Notes: generated from the letters alone by a model not told the origin. 49,322 nt of DNA from Stenotrophomonas raiganjensis (SeqCode) (GCF_030658505.1 NZ_JAUTXR010000190.1:1-49322), one strand, 5' to 3'. Shown: positions 34,740-43,616, numbered from the stretch's first letter. Program-made: numbers and translations.

Positions 34740-35558
34740 GTGGGCAGTCTGCAGGGCAAAACGCTTTTCATCACCGGTGCCTCGCGTGGGATCGGCCTGG
34801 CCATCGCACTGCGCGCTGCGCGCGACGGCGCCAACGTGGCCATTGCGGCCAAGTCGTCGGTGCCGAATCCGAAGCTGCCGGGCACCATCCATACCGCGGC
34901 CGAAGCGGTGACGGCGGCAGGCGGGCAGGGCCTGGCCCTGAAGTGCGACATCCGCGAGGAAGAGCAGGTGCACGCGGCGGTTGCGGCCACGGTCGATACC
35001 TTCGGTGGCATCGACATCCTGGTCAACAACGCCAGCGCGATCTGGCTGCGCGGTACGCTGGATACGCCGATGAAGCGTTTCGACCTGATGCAGCAGGTCA
35101 ATGCGCGCGGCAGCTTCCTGTGCGCGCAGGCCTGCCTGCCGTACCTGCTGCAGGCGCCGAACCCGCACATCCTCACCCTTGCACCGCCGCCCAGCCTGGA
35201 GCCGAAGTGGTGGGCACCGCATACCGGCTACACGCTGGCGAAGATGGGCATGAGCTTCGTTACCCTGGGCCTGGCCGCGGAATTCGGCCCGCAGGGCGTG
35301 GCGGTGAATGCGCTGTGGCCGCGCACGGTCATCGCCACCGATGCGATCAACATGATCCCGGGCGTGGATGCGGCCGGCTGCCGCACGCCGCAGATCATGG
35401 CTGATGCCGCACATGCGGTGCTGGTGCGTGAAGCGGCCGGCTTCCACGGCCAGTTCCTGATCGACGATGAAGTGCTGGCACAGGCCGGTGTCACCGATCT
35501 TTCCGGTTATGCGGTGGACCCGTCGCGGCCGCTGTTGCCGGATCTGTTCCTGGACTGA
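34740..35558 (+). CDS. Short-chain dehydrogenase (SDR, HSDL2-like)
   Basis: A 272-residue NAD(P)-dependent oxidoreductase of the SDR family. The nucleotide loop is TGASRGIG (about residues 12-19), followed by NNASAIW and the catalytic YTLAK (Tyr and Lys of YxxxK). It resembles the human HSDL2 catalytic domain and bacterial relatives; the substrate is unknown. Two GTG codons can start it: 34731 and 34740. GGAG at 34728-34731 is eight bases before 34740 but overlaps 34731, so I choose 34740. Confidence 0.88.
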   Translation: MGSLQGKTLFITGASRGIGLAIALRAARDGANVAIAAKSSVPNPKLPGTIHTAAEAVTAAGGQGLALKCDIREEEQVHAAVAATVDTFGGIDILVNNASAIWLRGTLDTPMKRFDLMQQVNARGSFLCAQACLPYLLQAPNPHILTLAPPPSLEPKWWAPHTGYTLAKMGMSFVTLGLAAEFGPQGVAVNALWPRTVIATDAINMIPGVDAAGCRTPQIMADAAHAVLVREAAGFHGQFLIDDEVLAQAGVTDLSGYAVDPSRPLLPDLFLD

Positions 35559-35650
35559 GCGCTGGATTGAACCGGGGTCGATGGCTGCGGTCGTCGACCT
35601 GCTGCGCTAGAATATTTGGCTGTAATCGTTTTCAACAAGGACGTGAACCC

Positions 35651-36643
35651 ATGTCACGCACTCTTTCCGTCGCGGCGCTGGCCGCTTCGCTGTCGATTGT
35701 CCTGGCTGCCTGCGGCAGCAAGGCACCCGCAACCACTGGCGACGCCGGCCTTTCCAGCACGCCTGACGCCAGCGCGGCGCCGTCGGACACACAGCAGCAG
35801 TTGACCGCCAAGCTCAACGCCTACATCGGTTGCTTCAACACGCTTGATTCGAAGACCCACGGCAGCATCGAGTCCTATACGCGCTGGATCAAGGACGTCG
35901 AGGCCGGCCCGACCGGCCGCGAGACACAGGTGTACGGTCCGTTCGAGATCAGCGACTACGACATGAAGCAGTGCGACGCCCCGGTGACCGAGGCGATCGC
36001 TGCCAAGCCGGCGCTGGCCGAACTCGATGCTGCTGCAGGCCATTACCAGCAGGCGCTGAAGGCGCTGGTGCCGGTCAGCAAGGACGCGCACGACTACTAC
36101 GATCGCCAGGACTACGAAGACGACCAGTTCGCCAAGGGCAAGCAGCTGCACGCGCCCTTGATGGCCGCCTTCAAGGATTTCGTGGCTGCCAGCGAAACGT
36201 TCAATGCCGAGCTGGAGCGCCAGAACGACGCCGCCCAGCGCGAGCAGCTCAAGGCGCTGGAGCAGGCCGAGGGCCGCACGCGCGAGTACTACCGTCTGGC
36301 GATGATGCTGGAGGCCAAGGCCATCATGGATCTGATGAGCGAGGATGATTTCGATCAGGCCAAGGCCCGCGAACGCCTGGATGCATTCAACCGTATTTCC
36401 GACGAAGCGCATGCCAAGGTGGCTGACCAGGAGCCAGGCAAGCTGGACTGGAACAGCTTCGAGCGTGAGGCTGAGAACTTCCGCCGCGAAGGCAAGGAGC
36501 GGTTGAAGCGCGTCAGCGAGAACACGCCCTACACCGATTTCGAACGCCGCATGCTTGATTCACCTTCGATGGCACCGCGCGGCTCGGCCAGCAAGCTGTT
36601 GCAGGAATACAACACGCTCGTCTTCCAGAGCAACCGCCAGTAG
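35651..36643 (+). CDS. DUF3829 (YiiG-like) lipoprotein
   Basis: A 330-residue lipoprotein. The signal peptide MSRTLSVAALAASLSIVLAA is followed by the lipobox Cys at residue 21 (LAAC). A Ser/Ala/Thr-rich linker precedes a mostly helical domain with LTAKLNAYIGCFNTLDSKTH, YDRQDYEDDQFAKGKQLHAP and FNAELERQNDAAQREQLKAL, which fits DUF3829/YiiG. The role is unknown. AAGGA precedes the ATG at 35651. The stop TAG is part of a GTAG tetranucleotide and a hairpin follows. Confidence 0.85.
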   Translation: MSRTLSVAALAASLSIVLAACGSKAPATTGDAGLSSTPDASAAPSDTQQQLTAKLNAYIGCFNTLDSKTHGSIESYTRWIKDVEAGPTGRETQVYGPFEISDYDMKQCDAPVTEAIAAKPALAELDAAAGHYQQALKALVPVSKDAHDYYDRQDYEDDQFAKGKQLHAPLMAAFKDFVAASETFNAELERQNDAAQREQLKALEQAEGRTREYYRLAMMLEAKAIMDLMSEDDFDQAKARERLDAFNRISDEAHAKVADQEPGKLDWNSFEREAENFRREGKERLKRVSENTPYTDFERRMLDSPSMAPRGSASKLLQEYNTLVFQSNRQ

Positions 36644-36666
36644 CGCTCCCGCGCATGGCGTGAACA

Positions 36667-36697
36667 GCGAGCGCCGGTGTACATCGCCGGCGCTCGC
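36667..36697. terminator. Hairpin between convergent genes
   Basis: GCGAGCGCCGG pairs perfectly with CCGGCGCTCGC around a nine-base loop. There is no T run. It lies between the DUF3829 gene and the channel gene, whose stops face each other. Confidence 0.6.
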
Positions 36698-36698
36698 A

Positions 36699-37571
36699 TC
36701 AATGACTGAACGCATCCGGCAGCTGGCCACCGCACTTGCGGCAGTGCCGTGCATCCGCCTCGTGCCCTTCCAGTCCGCAGTCCGGGCAGCCGCGCGCATC
36801 GCGGCGCGCGGCCAGCTCGGCTTCGCGCATGGTGCTGGCCAGTTCGGCGGTGTAGATGCCGGTGGGCACGGCGATGATGCTGTAGCCGATCAGGATCAGT
36901 ACCGAGGTGACGAAGCGGCCAAGCACGGTCTGCGGCACGATGTCGCCGAAGCCAACCGTGGCCATGGTCACCACCGCCCAGTACATGCTGGCCGGAATAT
37001 TGCTGAAGCCATGTTCGGGACCTTCGATCACGTACATCAGCGCGCCGGCGATGATGGTGATGGTGATCACCGTGAACAGGAACACGAGCACCTTGCGCCG
37101 GCTGCGCCACAGCGACGTCATCAGCACGCCGCTTTCCTCGATGTAGCGGGTCAGCTTGAGGATGCGGAACACGCGCAGGATGCGCAGCGCGCGTACCACC
37201 AGCAGGCTCTGCGCGCCGGGAATGAACATCGACAGGTAGGCGGGCAGGATCGACAGCAGGTCGATGATGCCCCAGATGCTTACTGCATAGCGCAGCGGGC
37301 GCTTGACCACCGCCAGCCGCAGCACGTATTCGGCGGTGAAGATGATGGTGAAGGCCCATTCCAGGATGTACAGGCCGGTCGACCACTCGGCATGCAGGTG
37401 CTGCACGCTGTCGATCATCACCACCAGGATGCTGGCGATGATCGCCACCACCAGGATCAGGTCGAAATTGCGCGAGGGCCGCGAGTCATGGCGGTAAATG
37501 ATGTCGAACCACCGACGGCGCCAGCCGGTCTCGGTGGCGGGGTTGAGCTGGGGGGCGGAAAACGGTCGCAT
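36699..37571 (-). CDS. Voltage-gated potassium channel (Kv type) with zinc-ribbon tail
   Basis: A 290-residue inner-membrane channel. Six spans are visible; S4 carries regularly spaced arginines (VVRALRILRVFRILKLTRY, about residues 126-144), and the selectivity filter is TVGFGD at 205-210, a normal potassium sequence. The last 40 residues are cytoplasmic with two CxxC pairs: CPDC and CRKC, 12 residues apart, which looks like a zinc ribbon. The start at 37571 (MRPFSAPQLN) is chosen because it precedes the first span by a plausible leader. It faces the aminotransferase gene divergently. Confidence 0.9.
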   Translation of the reverse strand: MRPFSAPQLNPATETGWRRRWFDIIYRHDSRPSRNFDLILVVAIIASILVVMIDSVQHLHAEWSTGLYILEWAFTIIFTAEYVLRLAVVKRPLRYAVSIWGIIDLLSILPAYLSMFIPGAQSLLVVRALRILRVFRILKLTRYIEESGVLMTSLWRSRRKVLVFLFTVITITIIAGALMYVIEGPEHGFSNIPASMYWAVVTMATVGFGDIVPQTVLGRFVTSVLILIGYSIIAVPTGIYTAELASTMREAELAARRDARGCPDCGLEGHEADARHCRKCGGQLPDAFSH

Positions 37572-37634
37572 GGGCGCATTGTGCCGCAGGGGTTCCGGCG
37601 CGAGAATGGGGATTCCTGAATCCTGCCGACTGCC

Positions 37635-38861
37635 ATGACCGCCGCCACCGATCCGCTGATCTCCCTTTCGCACTATTACCTGCCGGTCTACAAGCCCCGC
37701 CAGGTGGTACTGGAGCGAGGCCAGGGCGCCCGCGTGTGGGACAGCCAGGGCCGTGAGTTCATCGACCTGGCCGCGGGCATCGCCGTGTGCGGGCTGGGCC
37801 ACAACGATCCGGACCTGGTGGCCGCGCTGGTCGAGCAGGCCGGCAAGCTCTGGCACACCAGCAACGTGTTCTACAGCGCGCCGCCGTTGCACCTGGCCGA
37901 GGAGCTGGTGAAGGCCAGCCGCTTCGCCGAGCGCGTGTTCCTGTGCAATTCCGGCGCCGAAGCCAACGAAGTGGCGATCAAGATGGTCCGCAAGTGGGCC
38001 TCCAGCCAGGGCCGCCCGGCCGACAAGCGGGTGATCATCACCTTCCGTGGCAGCTTCCACGGCCGCACGATGGGCGCGGTGACCGCCACTGCCCAGCCGA
38101 AGTACCAGGAAGGCTACGAGCCGCTGCCCGGCGGCTTCCGCTACATCGATTTCAACGATGAAGTGCAGCTGGAAACCGCGATGGCCGCCGGCGACGTGGC
38201 GGCGGTGATGCTGGAGCCGATCCAGGGCGAGGGCGGGGTGATGCCGGCCAAGTCCGGCTTCCTCAAGCGCGTGCGCGAGCTGTGCGACCAGCACAACGCA
38301 CTGCTGGTGCTGGACGAGATCCAGGCCGGCATGGGCCGTACCGGCACCCTGTTCGCGCACTGGCAGGACGACGTGGTACCGGACATGGTGACCCTGGCCA
38401 AGGCACTCGGCGGCGGCTTCCCGATCGGCGCGATGCTGGCCGGCCCGAAGGTGGCCGAGACCATGCAGTTCGGCGCGCATGGCACCACGTTCGGTGGCAA
38501 CCCGCTGGCTGCTGCGGTGGCCCGCGTGGCACTGCGCAAGCTGGCCTCGGCGGAGATCGCCGCCAACGTCAGCCGCCAGTCGAAGGCGCTGCGCGATGGC
38601 TTTGCCCGCATCAATGATGAGTTCGCTGTGTTCAGCGACGTGCGTGGCCGCGGCCTGATGCTGGGCGCGGTGCTGAGCAAGGACTTCGCTGGCCAGGCCG
38701 GGGCGATCCTCGACCATGCCGCCGGGCAGGGCCTGCTGACCCTGCAGGCCGGCCCGGACGTGCTGCGCTTCGTGCCGTCGCTGAACATCACCGATGAAGA
38801 AGTGGCCGAAGGCCTGAAACGCCTGCGCGCGGCAATTGCTGCGTTCATTGCCGCGCGCTGA
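37635..38861 (+). CDS. argD: Acetylornithine / succinylornithine aminotransferase
   Basis: A 408-residue class III PLP enzyme. The cofactor signatures are CNSGAEANEVAIKMVRKW, the TFRGSFHGRTMGAVT block, LEPIQGEGGV, VLDEIQAGMGRTG and the Lys of TLAKALGGGFPIGAM. These fit ArgD/AstC, which transfer the delta-amino group of acetyl- or succinylornithine in arginine synthesis or breakdown. The gene is alone, without other arg or ast genes nearby, so ArgD versus AstC cannot be settled. An inverted REP dimer follows. Confidence 0.88.
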   Translation: MTAATDPLISLSHYYLPVYKPRQVVLERGQGARVWDSQGREFIDLAAGIAVCGLGHNDPDLVAALVEQAGKLWHTSNVFYSAPPLHLAEELVKASRFAERVFLCNSGAEANEVAIKMVRKWASSQGRPADKRVIITFRGSFHGRTMGAVTATAQPKYQEGYEPLPGGFRYIDFNDEVQLETAMAAGDVAAVMLEPIQGEGGVMPAKSGFLKRVRELCDQHNALLVLDEIQAGMGRTGTLFAHWQDDVVPDMVTLAKALGGGFPIGAMLAGPKVAETMQFGAHGTTFGGNPLAAAVARVALRKLASAEIAANVSRQSKALRDGFARINDEFAVFSDVRGRGLMLGAVLSKDFAGQAGAILDHAAGQGLLTLQAGPDVLRFVPSLNITDEEVAEGLKRLRAAIAAFIAAR

Positions 38862-38878
38862 CGCCGGCAGAGGCATCT

Positions 38879-38948
38879 GTAGAGCCGAGCCTACGCTCGG
38901 CTCATCGCGATGTCAGGCAACAGCAGCCGAGCATGGGCTCGGCTCTAC
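38879..38948. repeat. GTAG inverted REP dimer
   Basis: GTAGAGCCGAGCCTACGCTC on the left and GAGCATGGGCTCGGCTCTAC on the right, 70 bp overall. It is the same dimer as at 30555-30622, with a different centre. It lies between the convergent argD and HAD genes. Confidence 0.9.
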
Positions 38949-38954
38949 AGCGCG

Positions 38955-39557
38955 TCACGTGATCCGATAGCGCTTCAACATCTTGCCCAATCCATGGCCA
39001 TCGCGCACGGTTTCCGCATGCAGGCCGGCGGCGCGTGCACCGCGCACATTGGCGAACAGGTCATCGACGAACAGCGTGTGCGAAGGCGCCACGCCGAGTG
39101 CGTCGAGCGTGCGCAGGAAGACCTCCGGTGCGGGTTTGCGCAGGCCGAAATCGGCGCTGCAGAACACGCGGCCCAGTAGGGCAGGGAACAGTTCCGGCAG
39201 CAGGGAAGGCAACGCGTGCTTCATCAGCGCGCCATTGTTGGTCAGTACCGCCAGTGGCAGCTGCAGGGCCTGCAGCCGCTGAAGCACGGCAGCCTGCGGA
39301 TGGCTGGCGGCCCGCCGCGCCGCGGTCCATGCAGCCACATCGACAGTCGTGCCCAGACGCTCCCCCAACTGCGCCAGATAGGCCGGGCCATCCAGCGTGC
39401 CATTGTCGTGCGCCGCTTCCAGCCCGCCGTCGTACAGGGCAGCCTGCACGTCCTGCGTCGAAACCCCCAGCGCCTGTGCCAGATGCAGCACACGTTGCGC
39501 GCGCTGGTACTGCACCAGCACGCCGTCCACATCCAGCAGCAACAGGTCGATCCGCAT
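38955..39557 (-). CDS. HAD-superfamily phosphatase
   Basis: A 200-residue hydrolase. Motif I is LLLDVDGVLV (nucleophile Asp near residue 9), motif II is VLTNNG, motif III has RKPAPEVF with its Lys, and motif IV is HTLFVDDLFANV. The cap is of the small helical C1 type. The fold resembles the YihX/alpha-D-glucose-1-phosphatase group, but the substrate is open. The ATG at 39557 starts directly at motif I. It is convergent with argD and divergent from azurin. Confidence 0.9.
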   Translation of the reverse strand: MRIDLLLLDVDGVLVQYQRAQRVLHLAQALGVSTQDVQAALYDGGLEAAHDNGTLDGPAYLAQLGERLGTTVDVAAWTAARRAASHPQAAVLQRLQALQLPLAVLTNNGALMKHALPSLLPELFPALLGRVFCSADFGLRKPAPEVFLRTLDALGVAPSHTLFVDDLFANVRGARAAGLHAETVRDGHGLGKMLKRYRIT

Positions 39558-39680
39558 CGGCCGAGCATGCCATTGCGGTGAGTGTGCGGGAAACCCTGGA
39601 GTGGGCATGCGACAGACGGTCGCAGACGCCTCCGCAGGGGCCTGCCTAGAATGGCGCTTGAATTCGAAGGAGATGCAACG

Positions 39681-40130
39681 ATGAAGGCTTGGTGGGTGGC
39701 AGTAGGACTGGGTGCGCTGATGCTGGCGCCTTCGGCGATGGCGCGGGTGTGTGCGGTGAGCATCGACAGCACCGACCAGATGAGCTTCAGCAGCCGCGAG
39801 ATCAAGGTCGCCGCCGACTGCACTGCCGTGGACCTGACCCTGCGCCACACCGGCAAGCTGGCCGCCACTGCCATGGGCCACAACTGGGTGCTGACCCGCA
39901 CCGCCGATTACCAGCCGGTGGCGATGGCCGGCATGCGCATGACCCTGGCCGACAGCTACCTGCCGAAGGCCGACAAGCGCGTGCTGGCGCACACCAGGGT
40001 GATCGGCGGCGGCGAGACCACGCGCGTGCGGTTCTCCACCCAGGGCCTGCAGAAGGGCGGTGACTACACCTTCTTCTGCTCGTTCCCCGGCCACTTCGCG
40101 ATGATGAAGGGCAAGTTCGTCTTCGGTTGA
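39681..40130 (+). CDS. azu: Azurin (type 1 copper protein)
   Basis: A 149-residue periplasmic electron carrier. A signal peptide (MKAWWVAVGL to SAMA) is cut near residue 21. The copper ligands are present: His67 in GHNWVL, then Cys133, His138 and Met142 in CSFPGHFAMMKGKFVFG, with the normal spacing C-x4-H-x3-M. The AAMGHNW and FFCSFPGH blocks are diagnostic. GAAGGAGATG precedes the ATG at 39681. It would shuttle electrons in respiration or stress defence. Its stop touches the large palindrome. Confidence 0.96.
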   Translation: MKAWWVAVGLGALMLAPSAMARVCAVSIDSTDQMSFSSREIKVAADCTAVDLTLRHTGKLAATAMGHNWVLTRTADYQPVAMAGMRMTLADSYLPKADKRVLAHTRVIGGGETTRVRFSTQGLQKGGDYTFFCSFPGHFAMMKGKFVFG

Positions 40131-40197
40131 AAAAAGGGGACGGAGGGGATCAAGTCGTTTGTGCACAAACGACTTGATCCCCTCCGTCCCCTTTTTT
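40130..40197. repeat. Perfect 68-bp palindrome, GGGGACGGAGGGGAT family, copy 2
   Basis: Two 34-bp arms (AAAAAAGGGGACGGAGGGGA then TCAAGTCGTTTGTG, and its exact complement) meet without a loop at GTGCAC. It begins at the last base of the azurin stop and ends with T6 on the plus strand and A6 at its start, so it can end transcription in both directions between azurin and hemL. Confidence 0.95.
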
Positions 40198-40221
40198 GTG
40201 CCAACCAAGGTTGGCACCTAC
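40198..40221. repeat. GTAG-type REP
   Basis: GTGCCAACCAAGGTTGGCAC then CTAC: a hairpin with GTAG on the minus strand. It abuts the 68-bp palindrome without a gap. Confidence 0.75.
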
Positions 40222-40232
40222 CAGGGCGTGGC

Positions 40233-41522
40233 TCAGCCCTTGGCAGCCTTGAACGCCACGCGCGCAGCAGCGAGGGTGGCCTCGATCACGGCATCGTCGT
40301 GCGCGCTGGACAGGAAACCGGCCTCGTACGCCGACGGCGCCAGGAACACGCCCTGCTCCAGCATCGCGTGGAAGAAGCGGTTGAACGCCGGGATGTCACA
40401 GGCGGTGGCCTGGGCATAGGTCTCCACCTTCTCATCGGTGAAGAACAGCCCGAACATCGCGCCCACGCGGGTGGTGGTCACCGCCACGCCGGCTTCAGCG
40501 GCGGCCGCTTCCAGGCCGGCGCACAGGCGTGCGGTGCGCTCGGCCAGGTCGGCGTGGAAGCCCGGCTGCTGGATCAGCTCCAGCATCGCCAGGCCAGCGG
40601 CCATCGCCACCGGGTTGCCGCTCAGCGTGCCGGCCTGGTAGATCGGGCCGGCGGGGGCGATCTGCTGCATCAGTTCGCGGCGACCGCCGTAGGCGCCCAC
40701 CGGCATGCCGCCGCCGATGATCTTGCCGAAGGTGGTCAGGTCCGGGGTGATGCCGTAGTGCGCCTGTGCACCACCGAGCGCGACACGGAAGCCGGTCATC
40801 ACTTCGTCGAAGATCAGCAGCGCGCCATGCTTCGTGCACAGTTCGCGCAGGTGCTGCAGGTAGCCCTCGCGCGGCGGGATGCAGTTGGCGTTGCCAACCA
40901 CCGGTTCGATGATCAGGCCGGCGATGTCATCGCCCTGCTGCTCGAACAGCGCCGTGGCCGCTTCGAAGTCGTTGTAGGGCAGGGTCAGGGTCAGTTCGCT
41001 CAGCCCGGCCGGGACGCCCGGCGAGGTCGGCACACCCAGGGTCAGCATGCCGCTGCCGGCCTTGACCAGGAACGAGTCGCCGTGGCCGTGGTAGCAGCCT
41101 TCGAACTTGACGATGCGGTTGCGGCCGGTGGCGCCGCGCGCCAGGCGGATCGCCGACAGGGTGGCCTCGGTGCCCGAATTGACCATGCGCACCATCTCGC
41201 ACGACGGCACCAGGCGGGTGATGGTCTCGGCCATGGTGACTTCGGCCGCGCACGGCGCGCCGAACGACAGGCCGTTGTCGATCGCCTTCTTCACCGCCTG
41301 GCGCACGGCCGGGTGGTTGTGGCCGACGATCATCGGGCCCCAGGAGCCGACGTAGTCGATGTAGCGGTTGCCGTCGACGTCGTACAGGTAGGCGCCGTCG
41401 GCGCGCTCGACGAAGAACGGTTCGCCGCCGACCGACTTGAACGCGCGCACCGGCGAATTGACGCCGCCCGGCAACAGCTGCTGGGCGCGGGAGAACAGGG
41501 CGTGGGACTGGTCGTGGTTCAT
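40233..41522 (-). CDS. hemL: Glutamate-1-semialdehyde 2,1-aminomutase
   Basis: A 429-residue PLP enzyme making 5-aminolevulinate, the first heme precursor of the C5 pathway. The start [20 protein letters not shown] then [13 protein letters not shown] is diagnostic. Also seen are [52 protein letters not shown] and the PLP Lys in [18 protein letters not shown]. The length matches the family. thiE lies 16 bp upstream on the same strand, so they are likely one unit. Confidence 0.97.
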   Translation of the reverse strand: MNHDQSHALFSRAQQLLPGGVNSPVRAFKSVGGEPFFVERADGAYLYDVDGNRYIDYVGSWGPMIVGHNHPAVRQAVKKAIDNGLSFGAPCAAEVTMAETITRLVPSCEMVRMVNSGTEATLSAIRLARGATGRNRIVKFEGCYHGHGDSFLVKAGSGMLTLGVPTSPGVPAGLSELTLTLPYNDFEAATALFEQQGDDIAGLIIEPVVGNANCIPPREGYLQHLRELCTKHGALLIFDEVMTGFRVALGGAQAHYGITPDLTTFGKIIGGGMPVGAYGGRRELMQQIAPAGPIYQAGTLSGNPVAMAAGLAMLELIQQPGFHADLAERTARLCAGLEAAAAEAGVAVTTTRVGAMFGLFFTDEKVETYAQATACDIPAFNRFFHAMLEQGVFLAPSAYEAGFLSSAHDDAVIEATLAAARVAFKAAKG

Positions 41523-41538
41523 GGGGCTTTCCTGGGCA

Positions 41539-42165
41539 TTACGCGAACTGGGCGAGGTAGGCGCGCTGGGTCGCGACCGGGTCTTCGGCGGCGAACACGC
41601 TGCTGACCACGGCGACCAGATCGGCGCCGGCGTCGATGATGGGACCGACATTGTCCGGGGTCAGGCCGCCGATCGCCACCCGCGGCACGCCCAGTGCGGC
41701 GCTTTGCCGCAGCAGGTCGGTATGGGCGCGGCTGGTGGTGATCTTGGTGGTGGTGGGGAAGAATGCGCCGAAGGCCACGTAGCTGGCGCCGGCGGCCACG
41801 GCCTTCTCGGCATTGGCCAACTGGTCGTAGCAGGAAGCACCGATGATGGCCTCGGCGCCGAGCAGGGCGCGGGCGCTGGGAATGTCACCGTCGGTGCCGC
41901 CCAGGTGCACGCCGGCCGCGCCGACCGCCTTGGCCAGCGCTGGGTCGTCGTTGACGATCAGCGGCACGCCGCGTTCGGCGCACAGTGCCTGCAGGGCAGT
42001 GGCCTGCTCCCGTCGCAGCGCGTCGCTGGCGGTCTTGTTGCGGTACTGCAGCCAGGTTGCGCCGGCAGCCAGCAAGGGCGCGGTGCGGGCCAGCAGGCGC
42101 GCGGTATCGGGCTCGTCCGGGGTGATCAGGTAGACGCCGCGGGGCGCCGGGGAAGCAGAAGTCAT
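41539..42165 (-). CDS. thiE: Thiamine-phosphate synthase
   Basis: A 208-residue TIM-barrel enzyme that joins the thiazole and pyrimidine halves of thiamine. The motifs QYRNKTASD (pyrimidine site), [20 protein letters not shown] and [11 protein letters not shown] are in order. It reads into hemL and is divergent from rubredoxin; the same trio of genes is common in gammaproteobacteria. No TPP riboswitch is visible in the 67-bp upstream gap. Confidence 0.96.
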   Translation of the reverse strand: MTSASPAPRGVYLITPDEPDTARLLARTAPLLAAGATWLQYRNKTASDALRREQATALQALCAERGVPLIVNDDPALAKAVGAAGVHLGGTDGDIPSARALLGAEAIIGASCYDQLANAEKAVAAGASYVAFGAFFPTTTKITTSRAHTDLLRQSAALGVPRVAIGGLTPDNVGPIIDAGADLVAVVSSVFAAEDPVATQRAYLAQFA

Positions 42166-42232
42166 CGATGGCTACCGGTGCGTGGGCCGCGATGGGACAA
42201 TGGCGGCCCGTGAATCCAGCCCTGATTATCCG

Positions 42233-42424
42233 ATGAGCGATGCCACCCCCACCACCTTGCGTACCTGGATGTGCGTGGTCTGCGGCTTCCTGTACAGCGA
42301 AGCGGAAGGCTTGCCGGAGGAGGGCATCGCGCCGGGGACGCGCTGGGAGGACATTCCCGAGACCTGGACCTGCCCCGATTGCGGGGTGACCAAGGCCGAT
42401 TTCGAGATGGTCGAGGTCGACTGA
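42233..42424 (+). CDS. Rubredoxin
   Basis: A 63-residue redox protein. The iron ligands are the cysteines of MCVVCGFLY and TCPDCGVTK, the two CxxCG knuckles of the rubredoxin fold, with [15 protein letters not shown] between them. Rubredoxins carry electrons to oxygenases or oxidative-stress reductases. The ATG at 42233 is preferred; the frame is open to 42182 and the ribosome site is weak in either case. A REP-like palindrome follows. Confidence 0.95.
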   Translation: MSDATPTTLRTWMCVVCGFLYSEAEGLPEEGIAPGTRWEDIPETWTCPDCGVTKADFEMVEVD

Positions 42425-42452
42425 CCGGTGGGCCACCCGGCCCATCCGGTGG

Positions 42453-42473
42453 GTGTGGACCGTTGGTCCACAC
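42453..42473. repeat. REP-like palindrome
   Basis: GTGTGGACCGTTGGTCCACAC, 10-bp arms with one central base. No GTAG is attached. It separates the convergent rubredoxin and SirB1 genes. A similar one (GTGCCGACCGTTGGTCGGCAC) is at 48934. Confidence 0.7.
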
Positions 42474-42483
42474 ATCGACACCC

Positions 42484-43329
42484 TCAATGCAGCCGCGGCA
42501 TCGGCCCGCCGAGGTCGATCAGCTTCTCGCGCAGCCACTGCGCGTCGCTGGCCTCGGGATTGCGCTTCAGATACTGCCCCAGGTCATGGCGGGCACCGGC
42601 CAGGTACTCCAGCTGCAGGTAGGCCAGGCCGCGATCCCGCAGCGCGTCGTCCTGCTCCGGGGCCAGCTTCAGCAGGCGGTCGGCACTGCGCGCGGCGCGG
42701 TCCCATTCGCCGGCCTCGGCGTATACGCCATGCAGGTTGCGCAGCATGCGCATCAGGATCGCGCGCGCGGGGGCCGGGTCGAGGATCTGCGCCAGCACCT
42801 GGTCGTCCGGCATCTGCCCACCCAGGTGTGACTTGGCCCGCTCGCGCAGTTCGTCCACGTCCAGCGGCCGGCCACCGTTGAACGGGTCCATCACCAGCAC
42901 GCCGTCGTCCACCGGCAGGCGCACCAGGAAGTGGCCGGGGAAAGACACGCCATCAAGCGGAATACCCAGCCGGCGCGCGACTTCCATCTGCACCAGCGCC
43001 AGCGAGATCGGGTTGCCCAGGCGCCGCTCGAAGACCTGGTTGAGGTAGCTGTTGCGCGGGTCGTAGTACTCGTCGTGGTCGCCGCTGTAGCCCAGCTCGT
43101 CGAACAGGTGGCGGTTGATCGCCGCCATCTTCAGCGGGCTGTTGTCGATGCTCTCCACTTCCGAGCGGAGGTGGTCGACGTGGCTCTGGATCAGCGCGTC
43201 GTAGGTGGACGGCTGCAGATCGGGGTATTCATCGCGCGCGATCAGCAGCGCGGTCGGCAACAGTGGCAGCGCCTCGTCTTCGAGGTCGGCCAGTGCATCC
43301 CAGTCGGGGAGTGTGATCCGGTCCTGCAT
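42484..43329 (-). CDS. SirB1 / transglutaminase-like TPR protein
   Basis: A 281-residue cytoplasmic protein of the SirB1 family. The signature region is INRHLFDELGYSGDHDEYYD, followed by SYLNQVFERRLGNPISLALV and GVSFPGHFLVRL; the C-terminal 80 residues hold tetratricopeptide-like helices (AEAGEWDRAARSADRLLKLA). The family is widespread in proteobacteria and its role is unknown. The ATG at 43329 is used; a GTG two codons upstream is possible. Confidence 0.88.
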   Translation of the reverse strand: MQDRITLPDWDALADLEDEALPLLPTALLIARDEYPDLQPSTYDALIQSHVDHLRSEVESIDNSPLKMAAINRHLFDELGYSGDHDEYYDPRNSYLNQVFERRLGNPISLALVQMEVARRLGIPLDGVSFPGHFLVRLPVDDGVLVMDPFNGGRPLDVDELRERAKSHLGGQMPDDQVLAQILDPAPARAILMRMLRNLHGVYAEAGEWDRAARSADRLLKLAPEQDDALRDRGLAYLQLEYLAGARHDLGQYLKRNPEASDAQWLREKLIDLGGPMPRLH

Positions 43330-43400
43330 GGCCACAGACTGGCGTCATTCGCAGGCGGTTTCAAGCGGTGCCGCGTGAATTCCTCATGTCATCGTTGCCC

Positions 43401-43424
43401 CATCCACGCATGGCGTGGATCTAC
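43401..43424. repeat. GTAG-type REP
   Basis: CATCCACGCATGGCGTGGAT then CTAC, i.e. GTAG at the minus-strand end. It lies directly beside the long hairpin repeat at 43427. Confidence 0.8.
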
Positions 43425-43426
43425 TG

Positions 43427-43541
43427 CGGAAACTGTCAGAGGTGGGGCGGTGTGGGCTTGCAGGACCGCAGGCGCCATGGATGGCGCCTACGAGCCCCCA
43501 GGGATGGGTTTACGGCGTGTCCTGCAAGCCCACACCGCCCC
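43427..43541. repeat. Long hairpin repeat, copy 2
   Basis: The outer arms at 43444-43465 (GGGGCGGTGTGGGCTTGCAG then GA) and 43520-43541 are exact complements. The inner hairpin is AGGCGCCATGGATGGCGCCT (43470-43489). The left end reads GGAAACTGTCAGAGGTGGGG and GGCGTGTCCTG precedes the right arm. It fills most of the 287-bp gap between the SirB1 and DUF192 genes, together with the adjacent REP; no gene is seen there. Confidence 0.9.
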
Positions 43542-43616
43542 GCCATCCCTCGGTAGCCCAGCTTTTGCCTTTGATGTTGATTCGGCGGGTGCCGGGCGCA
43601 GCCCGGCAGAACCCTG

